Positions 1 to 10,317 of a DNA stretch of 64,000 nt are shown piece after piece (position 1 is the first letter of the stretch; each line of letters begins with the position of its first letter). Location: assembly GCA_024400635.1 (NCBI GenBank), contig JAKSMI010000005.1, forward strand, positions 142,585-206,584. Reading direction: 5' to 3'. The notes under the pieces are model-generated. The model made no database searches. It saw only the letters and a list, made by a program, of their open reading frames with translations, and was not told the origin of the DNA. This stretch comes from Bacteroidales bacterium. Lineage in GTDB: Bacteria; Bacteroidota; Bacteroidia; Bacteroidales; WCHB1-69. Position numbers and translations under genes: made by a program.

Positions 1-1
1 C

Positions 2-2008
2 ATCGAGAACATGCCTGTGACAATTGTCATAGACCAAAAGAAACCGGCACCCAACAACCGTTCAACAGTGGGTACCTACACAGACATTTACGCATTGCTG
101 CGTTTACTGTTCTCGCGCGTGGGAGAGCCTTTCATCGGTTATTCCGACACCTTTTCTTTCAACCACCCGCAAGGCAGTTGTCCGAAATGTGACGGCTTAG
201 GGCAGGTCACCGACCTTGACATCCACAAACTCGTAGACTTCAACAAGTGCCTCAATGACGAGGATGTAATTCACTTTCCGACATTTACGACTGGTGCATG
301 GCGCTGGAAGCGCTATGCCTACAGTGGGCTTTTCGACCTAAATAAAAAAATCAAAGATTATAGCAAGGAAGAGTTGGACCTTTTCCTTTACTCGCCACAG
401 ATACGACTTAAAAACCCGCCTTCCAACTGGCCGAAATCGGCAAAATTCGAGGGCATGTATCCACGAATGTACCGCAGCATCATCACCACAAAGGAAGGAA
501 AACGGCAACAAAAAGTGCTGGACCGGATGGTTTCGACCTTCGAGTGTCCTGAATGTCTCGGAACACGCGTCAATGAACGTGTACGCAGTTGCCGAATCAA
601 TGGCAAAAACATTGCCGAAGTCATCGATCTTCCCATTTCTGAGACCGTCAAGTTTATTGCGGCCATAGAAAATCCATTGGCGGTTGATCTTCGCCGCGAA
701 TTGGTAAAAAGGCTGCAAGCATTAGTCGACATCGGTCTCGGCTACCTGTCGTTAAGTCGGGGCACTGGCACTTTGTCGGGGGGGGAGGCCCAACGTATCA
801 AGATTGCCAAATACATCAACTCTGCATTGACGGACATGGCTTACGTGCTTGATGAACCGAGTGTTGGATTGCATCCGCAGGACATTACAAGACTTAAAAA
901 GTCGCTACTACACCTTCGTGATCACGGCAACACCATTCTCATCGTAGAACACCACCGTGAAATCATTGCCATGGCAGACCACATTGTTGACATGGGACCT
1001 TTGGCGGGAAGCCATGGTGGAAAAATCATGTTCGAGGGTTCCTATCAAGACCTTTTAAAGTCTGATACAATTACGGGGAAAATGCTGCGCCACCAATCTC
1101 AAATCAAGACCAGCATAAGAAAACCGACAGGTTGGCTCCCTATCCGCAACGCCACGCTTCATAACCTCAAAGACTTGTCGCTGGACATTCCGTTGGGTGT
1201 TCTCACCGTCATCGCCGGCGTTGCCGGCTCTGGCAAAAGCTCTCTGATGGAAGACTTTCAAAAACACTGCGACCGCGACACCATCTTCATCGGACAGAAA
1301 AACATAGGCATTAACTTGCGCTCTACACCAGCCACCTACCTCAACATTTCCGACACCATACGCAAGCTTTTTGCCAACGCCAACAAAGTTAGCGGACAAC
1401 TGTTTTCTTTCAATTCCAAAGGTGCTTGTCCCGCCTGCGGAGGAAAGGGCATCATCGTATCGGATATGGCTTTTATGGAATCCATTGAAACGGTATGTGA
1501 AGTCTGCCACGGCACCCGTTACAATCAAGAAGTTCTTCATTATCAATATAATGGGAAAAACATTGCGGAAGTGATGGACTTATCTGTAGAAGAAGCCATT
1601 AATTTCTTTGCAGGTCAGCCGTTTCAAACGCAATTGCAAGCTTTATCCAAAGTCGGTCTGGGATACCTGCACCTCAACCAGAGTATGAGCACGCTGAGCG
1701 GCGGCGAGCTACAGCGCGTGAAATTAGCTGACCAACTGCACCGCAAAGGAGAGATTTTCATCATTGACGAGCCCACCGATGGCTTACACCTTGATGATGT
1801 CCACAAATTACTACAGCTTTTCAACGAGATGACCGAAGTTGGCAACACGCTGATCCTCATCGAGCACAGCACCGACGTAATGAAAGCTGCCGACTACCTC
1901 ATTGAATTGGGTCCCGGGGGAGGCGACGATGGCGGCCAGCTACTGTACGCAGGCATTCCTGCCAACATTGTGAATGCCGAGAGGTCGATTACAAAGAAGT
2001 TTTTATAA
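2..2008 (+). CDS. UvrA-like excinuclease ABC ATPase (5' partial)
   Basis: Tandem ABC ATPase of the UvrA family, involved in recognition of DNA damage. The frame is open to the left edge (I-E-N precede the first internal Met at 11), and the first Walker A is missing, so the 5' end lies outside the window. What remains shows four CxxC zinc pairs (CPKC, CPEC, CPAC, CEVC), the first ABC signature LSGGEAQR with Walker B VLDEPSVGLHPQD, the second Walker A GVAGSGKSS, and the second signature LSGGELQR with IIDEPTDGLH. The compact spacing and divergence from canonical UvrA suggest the UvrA2-like subgroup often found beside a housekeeping UvrA in Bacteroidota; that subgroup call is inference. Confidence 0.85.
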   Translation: MENMPVTIVIDQKKPAPNNRSTVGTYTDIYALLRLLFSRVGEPFIGYSDTFSFNHPQGSCPKCDGLGQVTDLDIHKLVDFNKCLNDEDVIHFPTFTTGAWRWKRYAYSGLFDLNKKIKDYSKEELDLFLYSPQIRLKNPPSNWPKSAKFEGMYPRMYRSIITTKEGKRQQKVLDRMVSTFECPECLGTRVNERVRSCRINGKNIAEVIDLPISETVKFIAAIENPLAVDLRRELVKRLQALVDIGLGYLSLSRGTGTLSGGEAQRIKIAKYINSALTDMAYVLDEPSVGLHPQDITRLKKSLLHLRDHGNTILIVEHHREIIAMADHIVDMGPLAGSHGGKIMFEGSYQDLLKSDTITGKMLRHQSQIKTSIRKPTGWLPIRNATLHNLKDLSLDIPLGVLTVIAGVAGSGKSSLMEDFQKHCDRDTIFIGQKNIGINLRSTPATYLNISDTIRKLFANANKVSGQLFSFNSKGACPACGGKGIIVSDMAFMESIETVCEVCHGTRYNQEVLHYQYNGKNIAEVMDLSVEEAINFFAGQPFQTQLQALSKVGLGYLHLNQSMSTLSGGELQRVKLADQLHRKGEIFIIDEPTDGLHLDDVHKLLQLFNEMTEVGNTLILIEHSTDVMKAADYLIELGPGGGDDGGQLLYAGIPANIVNAERSITKKFL

Positions 2009-2065
2009 AGGCTAAACTTATTCTGTCTCTATCAGCGAACAATTAGCAGTGAGCGGTTTTTTTCG

Positions 2066-2073
2066 TATCTTTG
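2066..2073 (+). promoter_or_regulatory. cysS promoter, -7 element
   Basis: TATCTTTG followed by CA, matching the Bacteroidota -7 consensus TAnnTTTG, 16 bases upstream of the first cysS ATG. No convincing -33 TTTG is seen. Confidence 0.65.
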
Positions 2074-2089
2074 CAGACCTATTTTTAGA

Positions 2090-3529
2090 ATGACAAATAA
2101 TAACAAAAACAATATGGAAAGAGTAGTTTTATTCAACACGATGGGTCGTCGTTTGCAGGATTTCAAGCCCATCAAAGAAGGTGAAGTTGGAATGTATTCA
2201 TGCGGTCCTACCGTTTACGGTCGTGCTCACATCGGCAATATGCGTGCTTATGTTTTTGCCGACACGCTGAAACGCGTGCTGCTGTATGCCGGTTATAATG
2301 TTAAACATGTGATGAACATCACCGATGTTGGACACTTGACATCAGATGCCGATGATGGAGAAGACAAGTTGGCAAAAGCTGCCCGTGAAAATCACGAAAC
2401 CGCCTGGGAAATCTCAAAACGATGGGCTGAACAATTCTCCAAAGACACTGCATCGCTGAACGTGCTTCCCGTCAGCATCGCCTGCAAGGCTACCGAACAC
2501 ATTGCCGACCAGATTGCCTTGGTGAAGACCCTCGAAGAAAAAGGCTACACTTACCGCACCTCGGACGGTATTTATTTCGACACCGCCAAATTCCCACAAT
2601 ACGCCGACTTCGCCCACCTCGACATTGAAGGTCTGCAGGCTGGCATCCGCGTGGACATGTCGGAAAAACGCAACAAAACCGACTTCGCTTTGTGGAAATT
2701 CTCGAAACCCACTGAAAAACGCGACATGGAATGGGACTCTCCCTGGGGCGTTGGTTTCCCAGGCTGGCATATTGAATGTTCCGCCATGTCAATGAAATAT
2801 TTAGGAAAGACCTTTGACATCCACACAGGCGGCATCGACCACGTAACCATCCATCATACCAACGAAATTGCCCAATCAGAGTGTGCTACCGGTCAGCGTT
2901 TCGTCAATTATTGGCTGCACTGCGAATTTCTGACCATGAGCAATCAGGAAAAAATGAGCAAGTCATTGGGTAACGTCGTCAATTTGGACACATTACGAGA
3001 ATATGGAATCAAACCTTTGGCTTTCAGATATTTATGTCTCAACGCCCATTATCGTAAACAACTGCTTTACAGCAAAGAAATTCTAATGGGAGCCAACAAC
3101 GCTTACAACAAATGGTGCAACTTTATGGAAAATCTGAAAAAAGAAAATCCAAAACAGTTGCCATTGAATGAATTAAGCACTGAAGCGGTAAAATATTTGG
3201 AAGAATTCAAACAAGGTGTTTTCAATAATCTGAATACACCTCAAGCCTTGGCTACAATGTGGAATCTCATCCATGACAAAAACATCAACAATGATGAAAA
3301 ATATACGTTACTGATGGATTTCGACAAGGTTTTCGGTTTGACAGAAGTAAATGCAGAACCCGAAGTTCAGATGGAAATTCCTGCCGAAGTTCTTGATTTG
3401 CTTGATCAGCGAAACCGTTTTCGTGCAGAAAAGAACTGGGCACAAGCCGATGCTGCCCGCGATGCCATCAAAAACCTGGGATACGTCATCATCGACACCA
3501 AAGAAGGAGCTAAAGTTCAGAAAATTTAA
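2090..3529 (+). CDS. cysS: Cysteinyl-tRNA synthetase
   Basis: Class I aminoacyl-tRNA synthetase that charges tRNA-Cys with cysteine in the cytoplasm. The 479-aa product has the HIGH-type motif HIGN at residues 47-50 preceded by the zinc-binding Cys38 in CGPTVYG, and KMSKS at 288-292. Length is normal for the family. The first ATG (2090) adds an Asn/Lys-rich eight-residue extension; the ATG at 2114 (MERVVLFNT) matches the usual N-terminus better and may be the true start. It has its own promoter and is followed after 54 bases by umuD on the same strand, with no terminator seen between them. Confidence 0.96.
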   Translation: MTNNNKNNMERVVLFNTMGRRLQDFKPIKEGEVGMYSCGPTVYGRAHIGNMRAYVFADTLKRVLLYAGYNVKHVMNITDVGHLTSDADDGEDKLAKAARENHETAWEISKRWAEQFSKDTASLNVLPVSIACKATEHIADQIALVKTLEEKGYTYRTSDGIYFDTAKFPQYADFAHLDIEGLQAGIRVDMSEKRNKTDFALWKFSKPTEKRDMEWDSPWGVGFPGWHIECSAMSMKYLGKTFDIHTGGIDHVTIHHTNEIAQSECATGQRFVNYWLHCEFLTMSNQEKMSKSLGNVVNLDTLREYGIKPLAFRYLCLNAHYRKQLLYSKEILMGANNAYNKWCNFMENLKKENPKQLPLNELSTEAVKYLEEFKQGVFNNLNTPQALATMWNLIHDKNINNDEKYTLLMDFDKVFGLTEVNAEPEVQMEIPAEVLDLLDQRNRFRAEKNWAQADAARDAIKNLGYVIIDTKEGAKVQKI

Positions 3530-3583
3530 GTTTCTCTTTGTCAATCCATTAGAAACATGCTCAACATCTCAAAATGATAATTT

Positions 3584-4021
3584 ATGGATGCTGAAAAAAT
3601 AGAGATTGTTCCGGTAAATAACGCCACGGAATTATCGTTGCCTTTCATGGAAAATACCATTTCTGCCGGATTTCCAAGTCCTGCGGAAGATTATTTAGAA
3701 AATGGCATCGACTTGAACAAGGAATTAATCCGACATCCCTCCACAACATTTTTCGGCAGAGTTAAAGGTGATTCGATGTGTGGAGCTGGCATTTATGAAG
3801 ACGACATCTTAGTGATAGACAAGTCGTTGGATGCTCGCAATGACGACATTGCCGTTTGTTTTATCGATGGAGAATTCACACTTAAGAGAATCCGAAAAGA
3901 GAAAGATGCCGTGCTTCTAATTCCCGCCAACGAAAAATACAAGCCTATCACGGTGACTGCCGACAACGATTTTATCATTTGGGGAATTGTAACGAGCATC
4001 GTCCGTAAAATCAGACGCTAA
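3584..4021 (+). CDS. umuD: UmuD-like autoproteolytic subunit of DNA polymerase V
   Basis: S24-family peptidase that, after RecA-stimulated self-cleavage, forms the UmuD'2C translesion polymerase. The 145-aa protein lacks a DNA-binding domain, which separates it from LexA. The self-cleavage pair is Ala28-Gly29 in [12 protein letters not shown], the catalytic Ser is S64 in GDSM and the catalytic Lys is K101 in FTLKRI. The stop codon lies two bases before the umuC start, so the two are co-transcribed. No recognisable SOS operator is seen in the 54-base gap after cysS. Confidence 0.93.
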   Translation: MDAEKIEIVPVNNATELSLPFMENTISAGFPSPAEDYLENGIDLNKELIRHPSTTFFGRVKGDSMCGAGIYEDDILVIDKSLDARNDDIAVCFIDGEFTLKRIRKEKDAVLLIPANEKYKPITVTADNDFIIWGIVTSIVRKIRR

Positions 4022-4023
4022 GT

Positions 4024-5292
4024 ATGTTTGCCCTTGCCGATGCCAACAATTTCTTCGTTTCGTGCGAGCGTGTTTTCCGCCCCGAATTGCGAGGCGTTCC
4101 CGTTGTTGTTCTTTCCAACAACGACGGGTGTGTCATCGCCCGCAGTAACGAAGCAAAAGCATTGGGTATCAAAATGGGCATACCTCTTTACCAAATCAAA
4201 AATCTGGTAGAAGAACACAAAGTCCAGGTTTTCTCATCCAACTACATTTTATACAGCGACATGTCGCAGCGGATGGTCAACCTGTTGTCGCAGCATGTTC
4301 CCGAACTGGAGCAGTATTCCGTTGACGAGTGTTTCATTGATTTTCGTTCGTTTGCCCGCTTCGATCTATTGCGTTATGGTGAGCAAATTGTGAAGACTAT
4401 ATACAAAGGTTTGAATTTGCCTATAAGTTTAGGCATTGCCCCGACAAAAACCTTGGCAAAAGTCGCATCAAAAATGGCGAAAAAGAAAGGCGACCACGGC
4501 GGCGTGGTAATGCTTGAGAATGAAGAGGAAGTGGAAATTGCCTTGAGACAGTGTCCCATTGAAGATGTGTGGGGTATCGGCCGGCGTCACAGCAAACGAC
4601 TGTTAGAAATGAATGTTGCCACAGCTTGGGATTTCGTGCAACTTTCACAGGCCTGGGTGCGTAAAAACATGACCATCGTTGGCGAAAGAACCTGGCTTGA
4701 ACTAACAGGTCAGCCCAGTATCGACTTTGAAAACTATCCCGCCGACAAAAAGCAAATCTGCTCTTCGAGGAGTTTCACACCGATGATTGAAAACCAAGGA
4801 CTACTTTCTGAAGCCGTTTCAGGCTTTGCAGCACAAGTGGCACAAAAACTGCGTTCTGAAGGCAATGCCGCCAACAGTCTGATGGTTTTCATCTCCTCAA
4901 ACCGCCACCGCACCGATTTACAGCAATATTACAACAATAGGATTTATACTTTTCCCGTAGCCACTGCTGATACGTCATTAATTGTCGACGCAGCACGCAA
5001 AGCACTGGCAGACATCTATATGGAAGACATCGCCTACAAGAAAGCTGGCGTCGTGCTTTTCAACATTGTTGACCAGGATTCCATTCAAGGAAATCTGTTC
5101 CACAGCGGTGATTCTGAAACACAAAAAAAGCTAATGGCAGTAATGGATTCTCTGAACAATCATTTCGGTCATGGCACAGTTAGGACTGGAGCGGAAGGCT
5201 TCAGGACGAAATCTTTATACAACCGTTCTCATCTATCGCCGAACTACTCGACACGGATGGAAGATGCGATTGAGGTGAGAACTGAAAGGTAA
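4024..5292 (+). CDS. umuC: Y-family DNA polymerase V catalytic subunit
   Basis: Error-prone translesion polymerase subunit, 422 aa. Metal-binding acids are D6 in the N-terminal LADANNFF and D101-E102 in SVDECFID; the [10 protein letters not shown] segment of the finger domain is intact. The C-terminal part carries the little-finger region and a DUF4113-like tail around SMRTxK-type residues ([22 protein letters not shown]). It follows umuD by two bases in a standard umuDC operon. Chromosomal context (cysS upstream, gtrA downstream) gives no sign that it sits on a mobile element. Confidence 0.95.
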   Translation: MFALADANNFFVSCERVFRPELRGVPVVVLSNNDGCVIARSNEAKALGIKMGIPLYQIKNLVEEHKVQVFSSNYILYSDMSQRMVNLLSQHVPELEQYSVDECFIDFRSFARFDLLRYGEQIVKTIYKGLNLPISLGIAPTKTLAKVASKMAKKKGDHGGVVMLENEEEVEIALRQCPIEDVWGIGRRHSKRLLEMNVATAWDFVQLSQAWVRKNMTIVGERTWLELTGQPSIDFENYPADKKQICSSRSFTPMIENQGLLSEAVSGFAAQVAQKLRSEGNAANSLMVFISSNRHRTDLQQYYNNRIYTFPVATADTSLIVDAARKALADIYMEDIAYKKAGVVLFNIVDQDSIQGNLFHSGDSETQKKLMAVMDSLNNHFGHGTVRTGAEGFRTKSLYNRSHLSPNYSTRMEDAIEVRTER

Positions 5293-5391
5293 AAAATTCA
5301 GCGACTTAAACCCCATTAGTGGTTCTGGTGGTAACATTGCCCATCAATTGATACAGACATGACATTCCTATCGGAATTCTGTTTTTTTTCG

Positions 5392-5399
5392 TATTTTTG
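5392..5399 (+). promoter_or_regulatory. gtrA-ygiQ promoter, -7 element
   Basis: TATTTTTG followed by C, 29 bases before the gtrA ATG. An inverted repeat ATTCC-TATC-GGAAT at 5364-5377 ends 14 bases upstream of this element, across the expected -33 position, and could be an operator. Confidence 0.6.
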
Positions 5400-5428
5400 C
5401 ACTTTTAAAAATGTGACATAGGGATTTC

Positions 5429-5857
5429 ATGACAGAATTTTGGAATAAAGCATATCAAAAGTATCGCAATTTCATATTGTACGGGGCGATTGGCATCATC
5501 ACCACGGCTATCGACGTGGCGGTTTTCAACGTCTTTGCCAATTGGTACTTCGACCTGCATTGGATGCTTTCCAACACCATCAGTTACTTGGTGGCAATGG
5601 TCTTCAGTTTCTACTTGAACCGAAAATACAATTTCAAGGTCAAAGATCACATGTGGTCACGATTCTTCTCGTTTTCGCTCATCAACGTGATAGGTTTTAC
5701 TTTTAGCCAAATATTTGTATATATGTTCATTCCGTTAATTGGGCTGAATGAATTCTGGGGTAAGTTGTTTGCAACCATATTAGCCGCCATCGGTCAGTTT
5801 GTCTTCATCAAGAAAATAACTTTCAAAATCAAAATAAAGAAAGAAGTCAATGAATAA
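5429..5857 (+). CDS. GtrA-family membrane protein
   Basis: Small integral membrane protein of 142 aa with four predicted helices (about 14-38, 45-66, 77-98, 108-130). The segment FILYGAIGIITTAID and the conserved NRKYNFK after helix 2 are GtrA-like. Family members are thought to help move lipid-linked sugars across the inner membrane or act in polysaccharide synthesis; the substrate cannot be read from the sequence. The last eight bases overlap the ygiQ start, so the two are translated from one message. Confidence 0.85.
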   Translation: MTEFWNKAYQKYRNFILYGAIGIITTAIDVAVFNVFANWYFDLHWMLSNTISYLVAMVFSFYLNRKYNFKVKDHMWSRFFSFSLINVIGFTFSQIFVYMFIPLIGLNEFWGKLFATILAAIGQFVFIKKITFKIKIKKEVNE

Positions 5858-7577
5858 GCATTTTCTACCGATAACGAAAAAAGAGCTGGACTATCTGGGT
5901 TGGGATTATGTAGATGTGATTCTTATCAGTGGTGATGCATACGTTGACCATCCGTCGTTTGCGACTGCGGTCATTGGCAGGACATTAGAAAGTTGCGGTT
6001 ACCGAGTGGCCATTTTACCACAGCCGAACTGGCAAGACGACCTTCGTGATTTTCGCAAGTTAGGAAAACCACGGCTGTTTTTTGGCATCTGTGCTGGCAA
6101 CATGGACTCAATGGTGAACCACTACACCGCTTTCAAGCGACTCCGCAGCGACGACGCCTACACACCTGGCGGTCAAGCTGGATTCCGTCCTGATTATGCC
6201 ACTATCGTCTATTCGAAAATCGTACGACAACTGTTTCCAGACGTCCCCATTGTCATCGGCGGCGTGGAAGCATCCATGCGACGCCTCGCCCACTACGACT
6301 ACTGGAGTGACAGTTTCAAGCCATCGATTCTGTGTGATTCTGAAGCCGACATTCTCGTTTACGGCATGGGAGAACGGCCCATCATCGCCATTGCCGAAGC
6401 TATCAAAAATGGTAATTGGAGGTCCCAATTGTCTCATATCCATCAAATCGGCTACATCGATAATTCTCTTGATAAAGATCAAAAGGATATTCTTCTTTTA
6501 CATTCATTCGAAGAAGAAAAAAAAGACAAGAAAAAATACGCAGAAGATTTTGTAAAATTCGAGACTGAGACCAACAAAATGTCGCAATGCACTATGGTTC
6601 AGACTTATAAAGATAAGACCATCGTTATCAACCCACCATTTCCAGTAGCGACAGAAGAAGAAATGGACCGTTTTTCATTTTTTGACAGAATGATGAATGC
6701 CCCGCACCCGAAATATTTGAAGCGGGGGCTTGTTCCGGCCTTCGAGATGATCAAAAACTCTGTGAACATCCATCGAGGTTGCTTTGGAGGATGCAGTTTC
6801 TGCGCCATCGCCGCACACCAGGGCAAGTTCGTTGCCTCGCGCTCTGTAAAATCAATATTGGCTGAAGTGGAAGACCTGTGTCACCGCGACTATTTCAAAG
6901 GTCACATCAGCGACTTGGGCGGTCCGTCGGCAAACATGTATGGACTTCACGGCAAAGACACCGACAAGTGCCAGCGTTGCCGTCGGCCATCGTGCATTTT
7001 CCCGAAAGTCTGCCCAAATCTGAATATCGACCACAAACCACTCATCGAATTATACAGAAAAGCGTCTAACATTCAAGGAATTAAACAAATCACCATTGGC
7101 AGTGGCATTCGTTACGACATGCTGATTGGCGATGCCGAAACCGAGAAGAAAAACAATCTCAACGAATACATTCGCGAAGTGGTTCAACATCACGTTTCCG
7201 GGCGATTGAAAGTGGCGCCCGAGCATACCGTTTCATCGGTTTTACAGAAAATGCGAAAGCCTGATTTCAATCATTTTGAGATTTTCTTAAACAAATTCAA
7301 CAAAGAAAACAAACTGTCTGGCAAAAATCAGCAACTCATCCCCTACTTCATCTCATCGCATCCCGGATGTCAAAAAACTGATATGCAAGCATTGGCGAAA
7401 ACCACGCAAAAATATCATCTGATGACGGAACAGGTGCAGGATTTTACACCTACACCAATGACCTACGCCACCGCGATGTATTATTTAGGTTTTGACCCTT
7501 ATACTGGAGAAAAAGTTTTTGTGGCAAAAGACATCCGCGAGAAACGGGAGCAAAATGGTTGGTTCAGAAAGAATTAA
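5850..7577 (+). CDS. ygiQ: YgiQ-family radical SAM protein
   Basis: 575-aa radical S-adenosylmethionine protein of the YgiQ family (UPF0313), whose reaction is not established. The 4Fe-4S triad is C311-x3-C315-x2-C318 in RGCFGGCSFC. An N-terminal cobalamin-binding-like region with GGVEASMRRLAHYDYWSD, typical of the family, precedes it, and a second Cys cluster (CQRCRRPSC...C) follows. It overlaps gtrA by eight bases. Its 3' end overlaps the convergent symporter gene by 14 bases, with no terminator between them. Confidence 0.93.
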   Translation: MNKHFLPITKKELDYLGWDYVDVILISGDAYVDHPSFATAVIGRTLESCGYRVAILPQPNWQDDLRDFRKLGKPRLFFGICAGNMDSMVNHYTAFKRLRSDDAYTPGGQAGFRPDYATIVYSKIVRQLFPDVPIVIGGVEASMRRLAHYDYWSDSFKPSILCDSEADILVYGMGERPIIAIAEAIKNGNWRSQLSHIHQIGYIDNSLDKDQKDILLLHSFEEEKKDKKKYAEDFVKFETETNKMSQCTMVQTYKDKTIVINPPFPVATEEEMDRFSFFDRMMNAPHPKYLKRGLVPAFEMIKNSVNIHRGCFGGCSFCAIAAHQGKFVASRSVKSILAEVEDLCHRDYFKGHISDLGGPSANMYGLHGKDTDKCQRCRRPSCIFPKVCPNLNIDHKPLIELYRKASNIQGIKQITIGSGIRYDMLIGDAETEKKNNLNEYIREVVQHHVSGRLKVAPEHTVSSVLQKMRKPDFNHFEIFLNKFNKENKLSGKNQQLIPYFISSHPGCQKTDMQALAKTTQKYHLMTEQVQDFTPTPMTYATAMYYLGFDPYTGEKVFVAKDIREKREQNGWFRKN

Positions 7578-8766
7578 CATCATCGGATGTCACCTTATCC
7601 ACAATCATCATCAAGGCGCCGTCGCCCGTTACATTCACAGCGGTGCCCAGAGAGTCGAGGGCAATACTCAACGTAATCATAATGGCAATCATGGGATCAG
7701 AGAAGCCCAGCATAGACTGTATCATTCCAGCAGCCGCCATAATCACGCCGCCAGGGATTCCAGGAGCCGCCAACACGGTGATGGAAAAAATCATTATAAA
7801 TGTAAAATATAAGGGGAAATTATACGGGACACCATACATCAACATCGTGGCAACGGCCAAAGCCACCGTTCGAATTGACGCTCCCGACAGATGGATGTTC
7901 GCACACATGGGGATGACAAAATCCACCACGTTGCGTCTCACGCCCATTTTATTCGCACAGCGGAGCGTAACGGGCAGCGTTGCCGCAGATGACGACGATG
8001 CCAAGGCAGTGAACAATGCCGGGGACATCGTGCGTAGCGCCTTGAAAGGATTCCGTTTCGCAATAATTCCCGCCACCACGTACTGTATCAATAGCCACAC
8101 GATGAAAAGGCCTATCATGACTAAAATCACTTTCGAATACACCTCTATCACCATATCCATTTCACCGGAAACAGTCATCTTTAAAAACATTCCAAAAATG
8201 TAAATCGGCAACAATGGCAGAATGATACTATTGATAATCATCATCACCACATCTTTCAATTCAATCACACCCGACTTAATACTATGATGATTATACTTAA
8301 TGATGGCAAAACCCAAGATAAACGATAAAAGTAAGGCCGACATCGTATCCATTAGCGGGGGAAAAGCAATAGTGAAATACGGGTCCAATGTGCTGGTTGA
8401 AGATGCGCCACCCACAAAATCAACAGTGGAATCTAATTGTTCATCCAACATGACTGGAAAAATCAAATCGGAAACACCATAGGTGAATAAACCGGCAATA
8501 ACTGTCGAAACATACGACAAAACCAACGTCCATATAAGCATTTTGCCCACACCCTTGTCCGTTTCCACAATAGCACTCGTAATCAATGCCAAAATCAACA
8601 ACGGCACGGTAAACGACAAAAGCGATGAGAACAAGCCGTCAAAGGTGATAAAGATTCTTACAAACCAAAGAGGCATAAACTGGCCTAAGGCAATTCCCAA
8701 CACAACCGCCAATGCAACCGTCGCCAGTAAGTTTTTCTTGAAAAATTGGAAAACACGTTTGAACAT
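7564..8766 (-). CDS. Dicarboxylate/amino acid:cation symporter (DAACS family)
   Basis: Inner-membrane secondary transporter of the glutamate/aspartate/C4-dicarboxylate family, 400 aa with about eight hydrophobic helices. The re-entrant loop signatures are present: a serine-rich hairpin (ALASSSSAATLPVT), the NMDGT-like position altered to HLSGASI, and GIPGGVIMAAAGM near the C-terminus. The C-terminal cap ends DGALMMIVDKVTSDDVNSF. Changes at the NMDGT motif mean the substrate may not be the classic glutamate/aspartate pair. It is a single-gene unit with its own promoter, convergent with ygiQ. Confidence 0.88.
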   Translation of the reverse strand: MFKRVFQFFKKNLLATVALAVVLGIALGQFMPLWFVRIFITFDGLFSSLLSFTVPLLILALITSAIVETDKGVGKMLIWTLVLSYVSTVIAGLFTYGVSDLIFPVMLDEQLDSTVDFVGGASSTSTLDPYFTIAFPPLMDTMSALLLSFILGFAIIKYNHHSIKSGVIELKDVVMMIINSIILPLLPIYIFGMFLKMTVSGEMDMVIEVYSKVILVMIGLFIVWLLIQYVVAGIIAKRNPFKALRTMSPALFTALASSSSAATLPVTLRCANKMGVRRNVVDFVIPMCANIHLSGASIRTVALAVATMLMYGVPYNFPLYFTFIMIFSITVLAAPGIPGGVIMAAAGMIQSMLGFSDPMIAIMITLSIALDSLGTAVNVTGDGALMMIVDKVTSDDVNSF

Positions 8767-8789
8767 ACTTAATCGAATTTGATTTTTTG

Positions 8790-8797
8790 CAAAAGTA
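8790..8797 (-). promoter_or_regulatory. Symporter promoter, -7 element
   Basis: Minus-strand TACTTTTG (plus strand CAAAAGTA), 24 bases upstream of the start codon. A minus-strand TTTG at 8813-8816 could be the -33 element, although the 15-base spacing is short. Confidence 0.6.
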
Positions 8798-8927
8798 CAA
8801 CAATTATCGAATCAAATGCTCAAACATAATGTCGTTTTAATCTTTCTCTTTCTAAAAATTTTTCTTTTGCAAAGTATAAAAGGGTGAAAATAATGTATGA
8901 ATTATGAAAACATTGTCTCTTTGAAGC

Positions 8928-8961
8928 AAAAAAAGAAGAGATGCAAAACTGCATCTCTTCT
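8928..8961 (-). terminator. Intrinsic terminator after rocD
   Basis: Perfect 12-bp stem (8934-8945 with 8950-8961) around an AAAC loop, followed on the minus strand by a T-run (8928-8933). It lies 26 bases past the rocD stop codon. Confidence 0.9.
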
Positions 8962-8986
8962 GAATATATAAAGAATATCTTATCGT

Positions 8987-10216
8987 CTATTCAAAAGAAA
9001 GAATTGCTTTCTTGATGATTTCGATGGCTTCGCGAAGTTCTTCTTCGGAGATAACCAATGGAGGAGCGAAGCGGATGATGTGTTGGTGGGTTGGCTTGGC
9101 CAAAACGCCCATTTCTTTCATCTTCACGCAAACATCCCAAGCTTCTTTGCCATTGGTTGGGCGAATGATGATGGCGTTCAACAAACCTTTACCACGAACC
9201 TTTTCAATCATCGGGCTGTTCACCTTGCTCATTTCATCACGGAAGATTTTTCCGAGATATTCGGCGCGTTCAGCCAGTTTTTCTTCTTTCACCACTTCCA
9301 GAGCTGCGATACCTACGCGGCAAGCAACGGGGTTACCACCGAAGGTAGAGCCGTGTTCACCGGGTTTGATGTTGAGCATAATGTCATCATCGGCCAAAAC
9401 TGCAGAAACAGGCATTGTACCACCAGAAAGGGCCTTGCCAAGGATGAGGATGTCAGGGCGAACGCCTTCGTGGTCGCAAGCCAACATCTTACCAGTACGA
9501 GCAATACCAGTCTGAACTTCGTCAGCGATGAACAACACGTTATGTTTTTTGCAGAGGTCATAGCATTTTTTCAAATAGCCATCATCAGGAACATAAACGC
9601 CAGCTTCACCTTGGATAGGTTCAACGAGGAAACCGCAAACCATTGGATCTTCCAATGCTTTTTCTAATGCTGGAACATCATTGTAAGGAATTTTGATAAA
9701 GCCAGGGGTGAAAGGACCGAATCCTTTGTATGCGTCTGGATCGATAGACAAAGAAACGATGGTAATGGTACGTCCGTGGAAATTGCCTTCACAAACGATG
9801 ATCTTGGCCTGGTTTTCGGGAAGACCTTTTTTGTCATAACCCCAACGACGGCAAAGTTTCAAAGCTGTTTCATCAGCTTCAGCGCCTGAGTTCATAGGCA
9901 ACACCTTATCATAGCCGAAAGTTTCAGTCACATATTTTTCGTATGGTCCAAGGCAGTCGTTGTAGAAAGCGCGAGATGTCAAGGTTACCTTTTGAGCTTG
10001 GTCAATCATTGCTCCCACGATTTTCGGGTGGCAGTGACCCTGGTTTACAGCAGAATAAGCTGACAAGAAATCGAAATATTTTTTACCTTCAACGTCCCAA
10101 ACGAAAGGACCTTTACCGCGGGCGATGACCACGCCTAGCGGATGATAGTTATGGGCACCATATCTGGCTTCCATATCCATAGCCTGCTGGCTACTTGTAA
10201 TTTTTGCTACTTCCAT
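8987..10216 (-). CDS. rocD: Ornithine--oxo-acid aminotransferase
   Basis: Class III PLP enzyme that converts ornithine and a 2-oxo acid to glutamate semialdehyde and an amino acid. The 409-aa protein has the N-terminal [12 protein letters not shown] motif typical of ornithine aminotransferases, D232-E233 in FIADEVQTG, and the PLP lysine K261 in [10 protein letters not shown]. The hydrophobic and aromatic residues near the N-terminus (YGAHNYHP) favour ornithine over acetylornithine. It is a single-gene unit with a strong promoter and terminator, pointing to arginine/ornithine breakdown or proline interconversion. Confidence 0.95.
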   Translation of the reverse strand: MEVAKITSSQQAMDMEARYGAHNYHPLGVVIARGKGPFVWDVEGKKYFDFLSAYSAVNQGHCHPKIVGAMIDQAQKVTLTSRAFYNDCLGPYEKYVTETFGYDKVLPMNSGAEADETALKLCRRWGYDKKGLPENQAKIIVCEGNFHGRTITIVSLSIDPDAYKGFGPFTPGFIKIPYNDVPALEKALEDPMVCGFLVEPIQGEAGVYVPDDGYLKKCYDLCKKHNVLFIADEVQTGIARTGKMLACDHEGVRPDILILGKALSGGTMPVSAVLADDDIMLNIKPGEHGSTFGGNPVACRVGIAALEVVKEEKLAERAEYLGKIFRDEMSKVNSPMIEKVRGKGLLNAIIIRPTNGKEAWDVCVKMKEMGVLAKPTHQHIIRFAPPLVISEEELREAIEIIKKAILSFE

Positions 10217-10275
10217 TGTAAAGTAATTTAAATTTAATTATTGAGTTTATAATTTTAATTACAAAAATCGGACTG

Positions 10276-10306
10276 CAAATATACAATTTTTTCTTTCGCC
10301 TGTCAA
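10276..10306 (-). promoter_or_regulatory. rocD promoter
   Basis: Minus-strand TATATTTG followed by CA (10276-10283) with a TTG at 10304-10306, 20 bases further upstream, a near-ideal Bacteroidota promoter spacing. The 5' leader is about 55 bases. Confidence 0.75.
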
Positions 10307-10317
10307 GACAAATAATT

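Noticed and set aside
3584..4021. LexA repressor
   Set aside because: The protein has the S24 protease part with cleavage site but no N-terminal helix-turn-helix, and it is paired with umuC.
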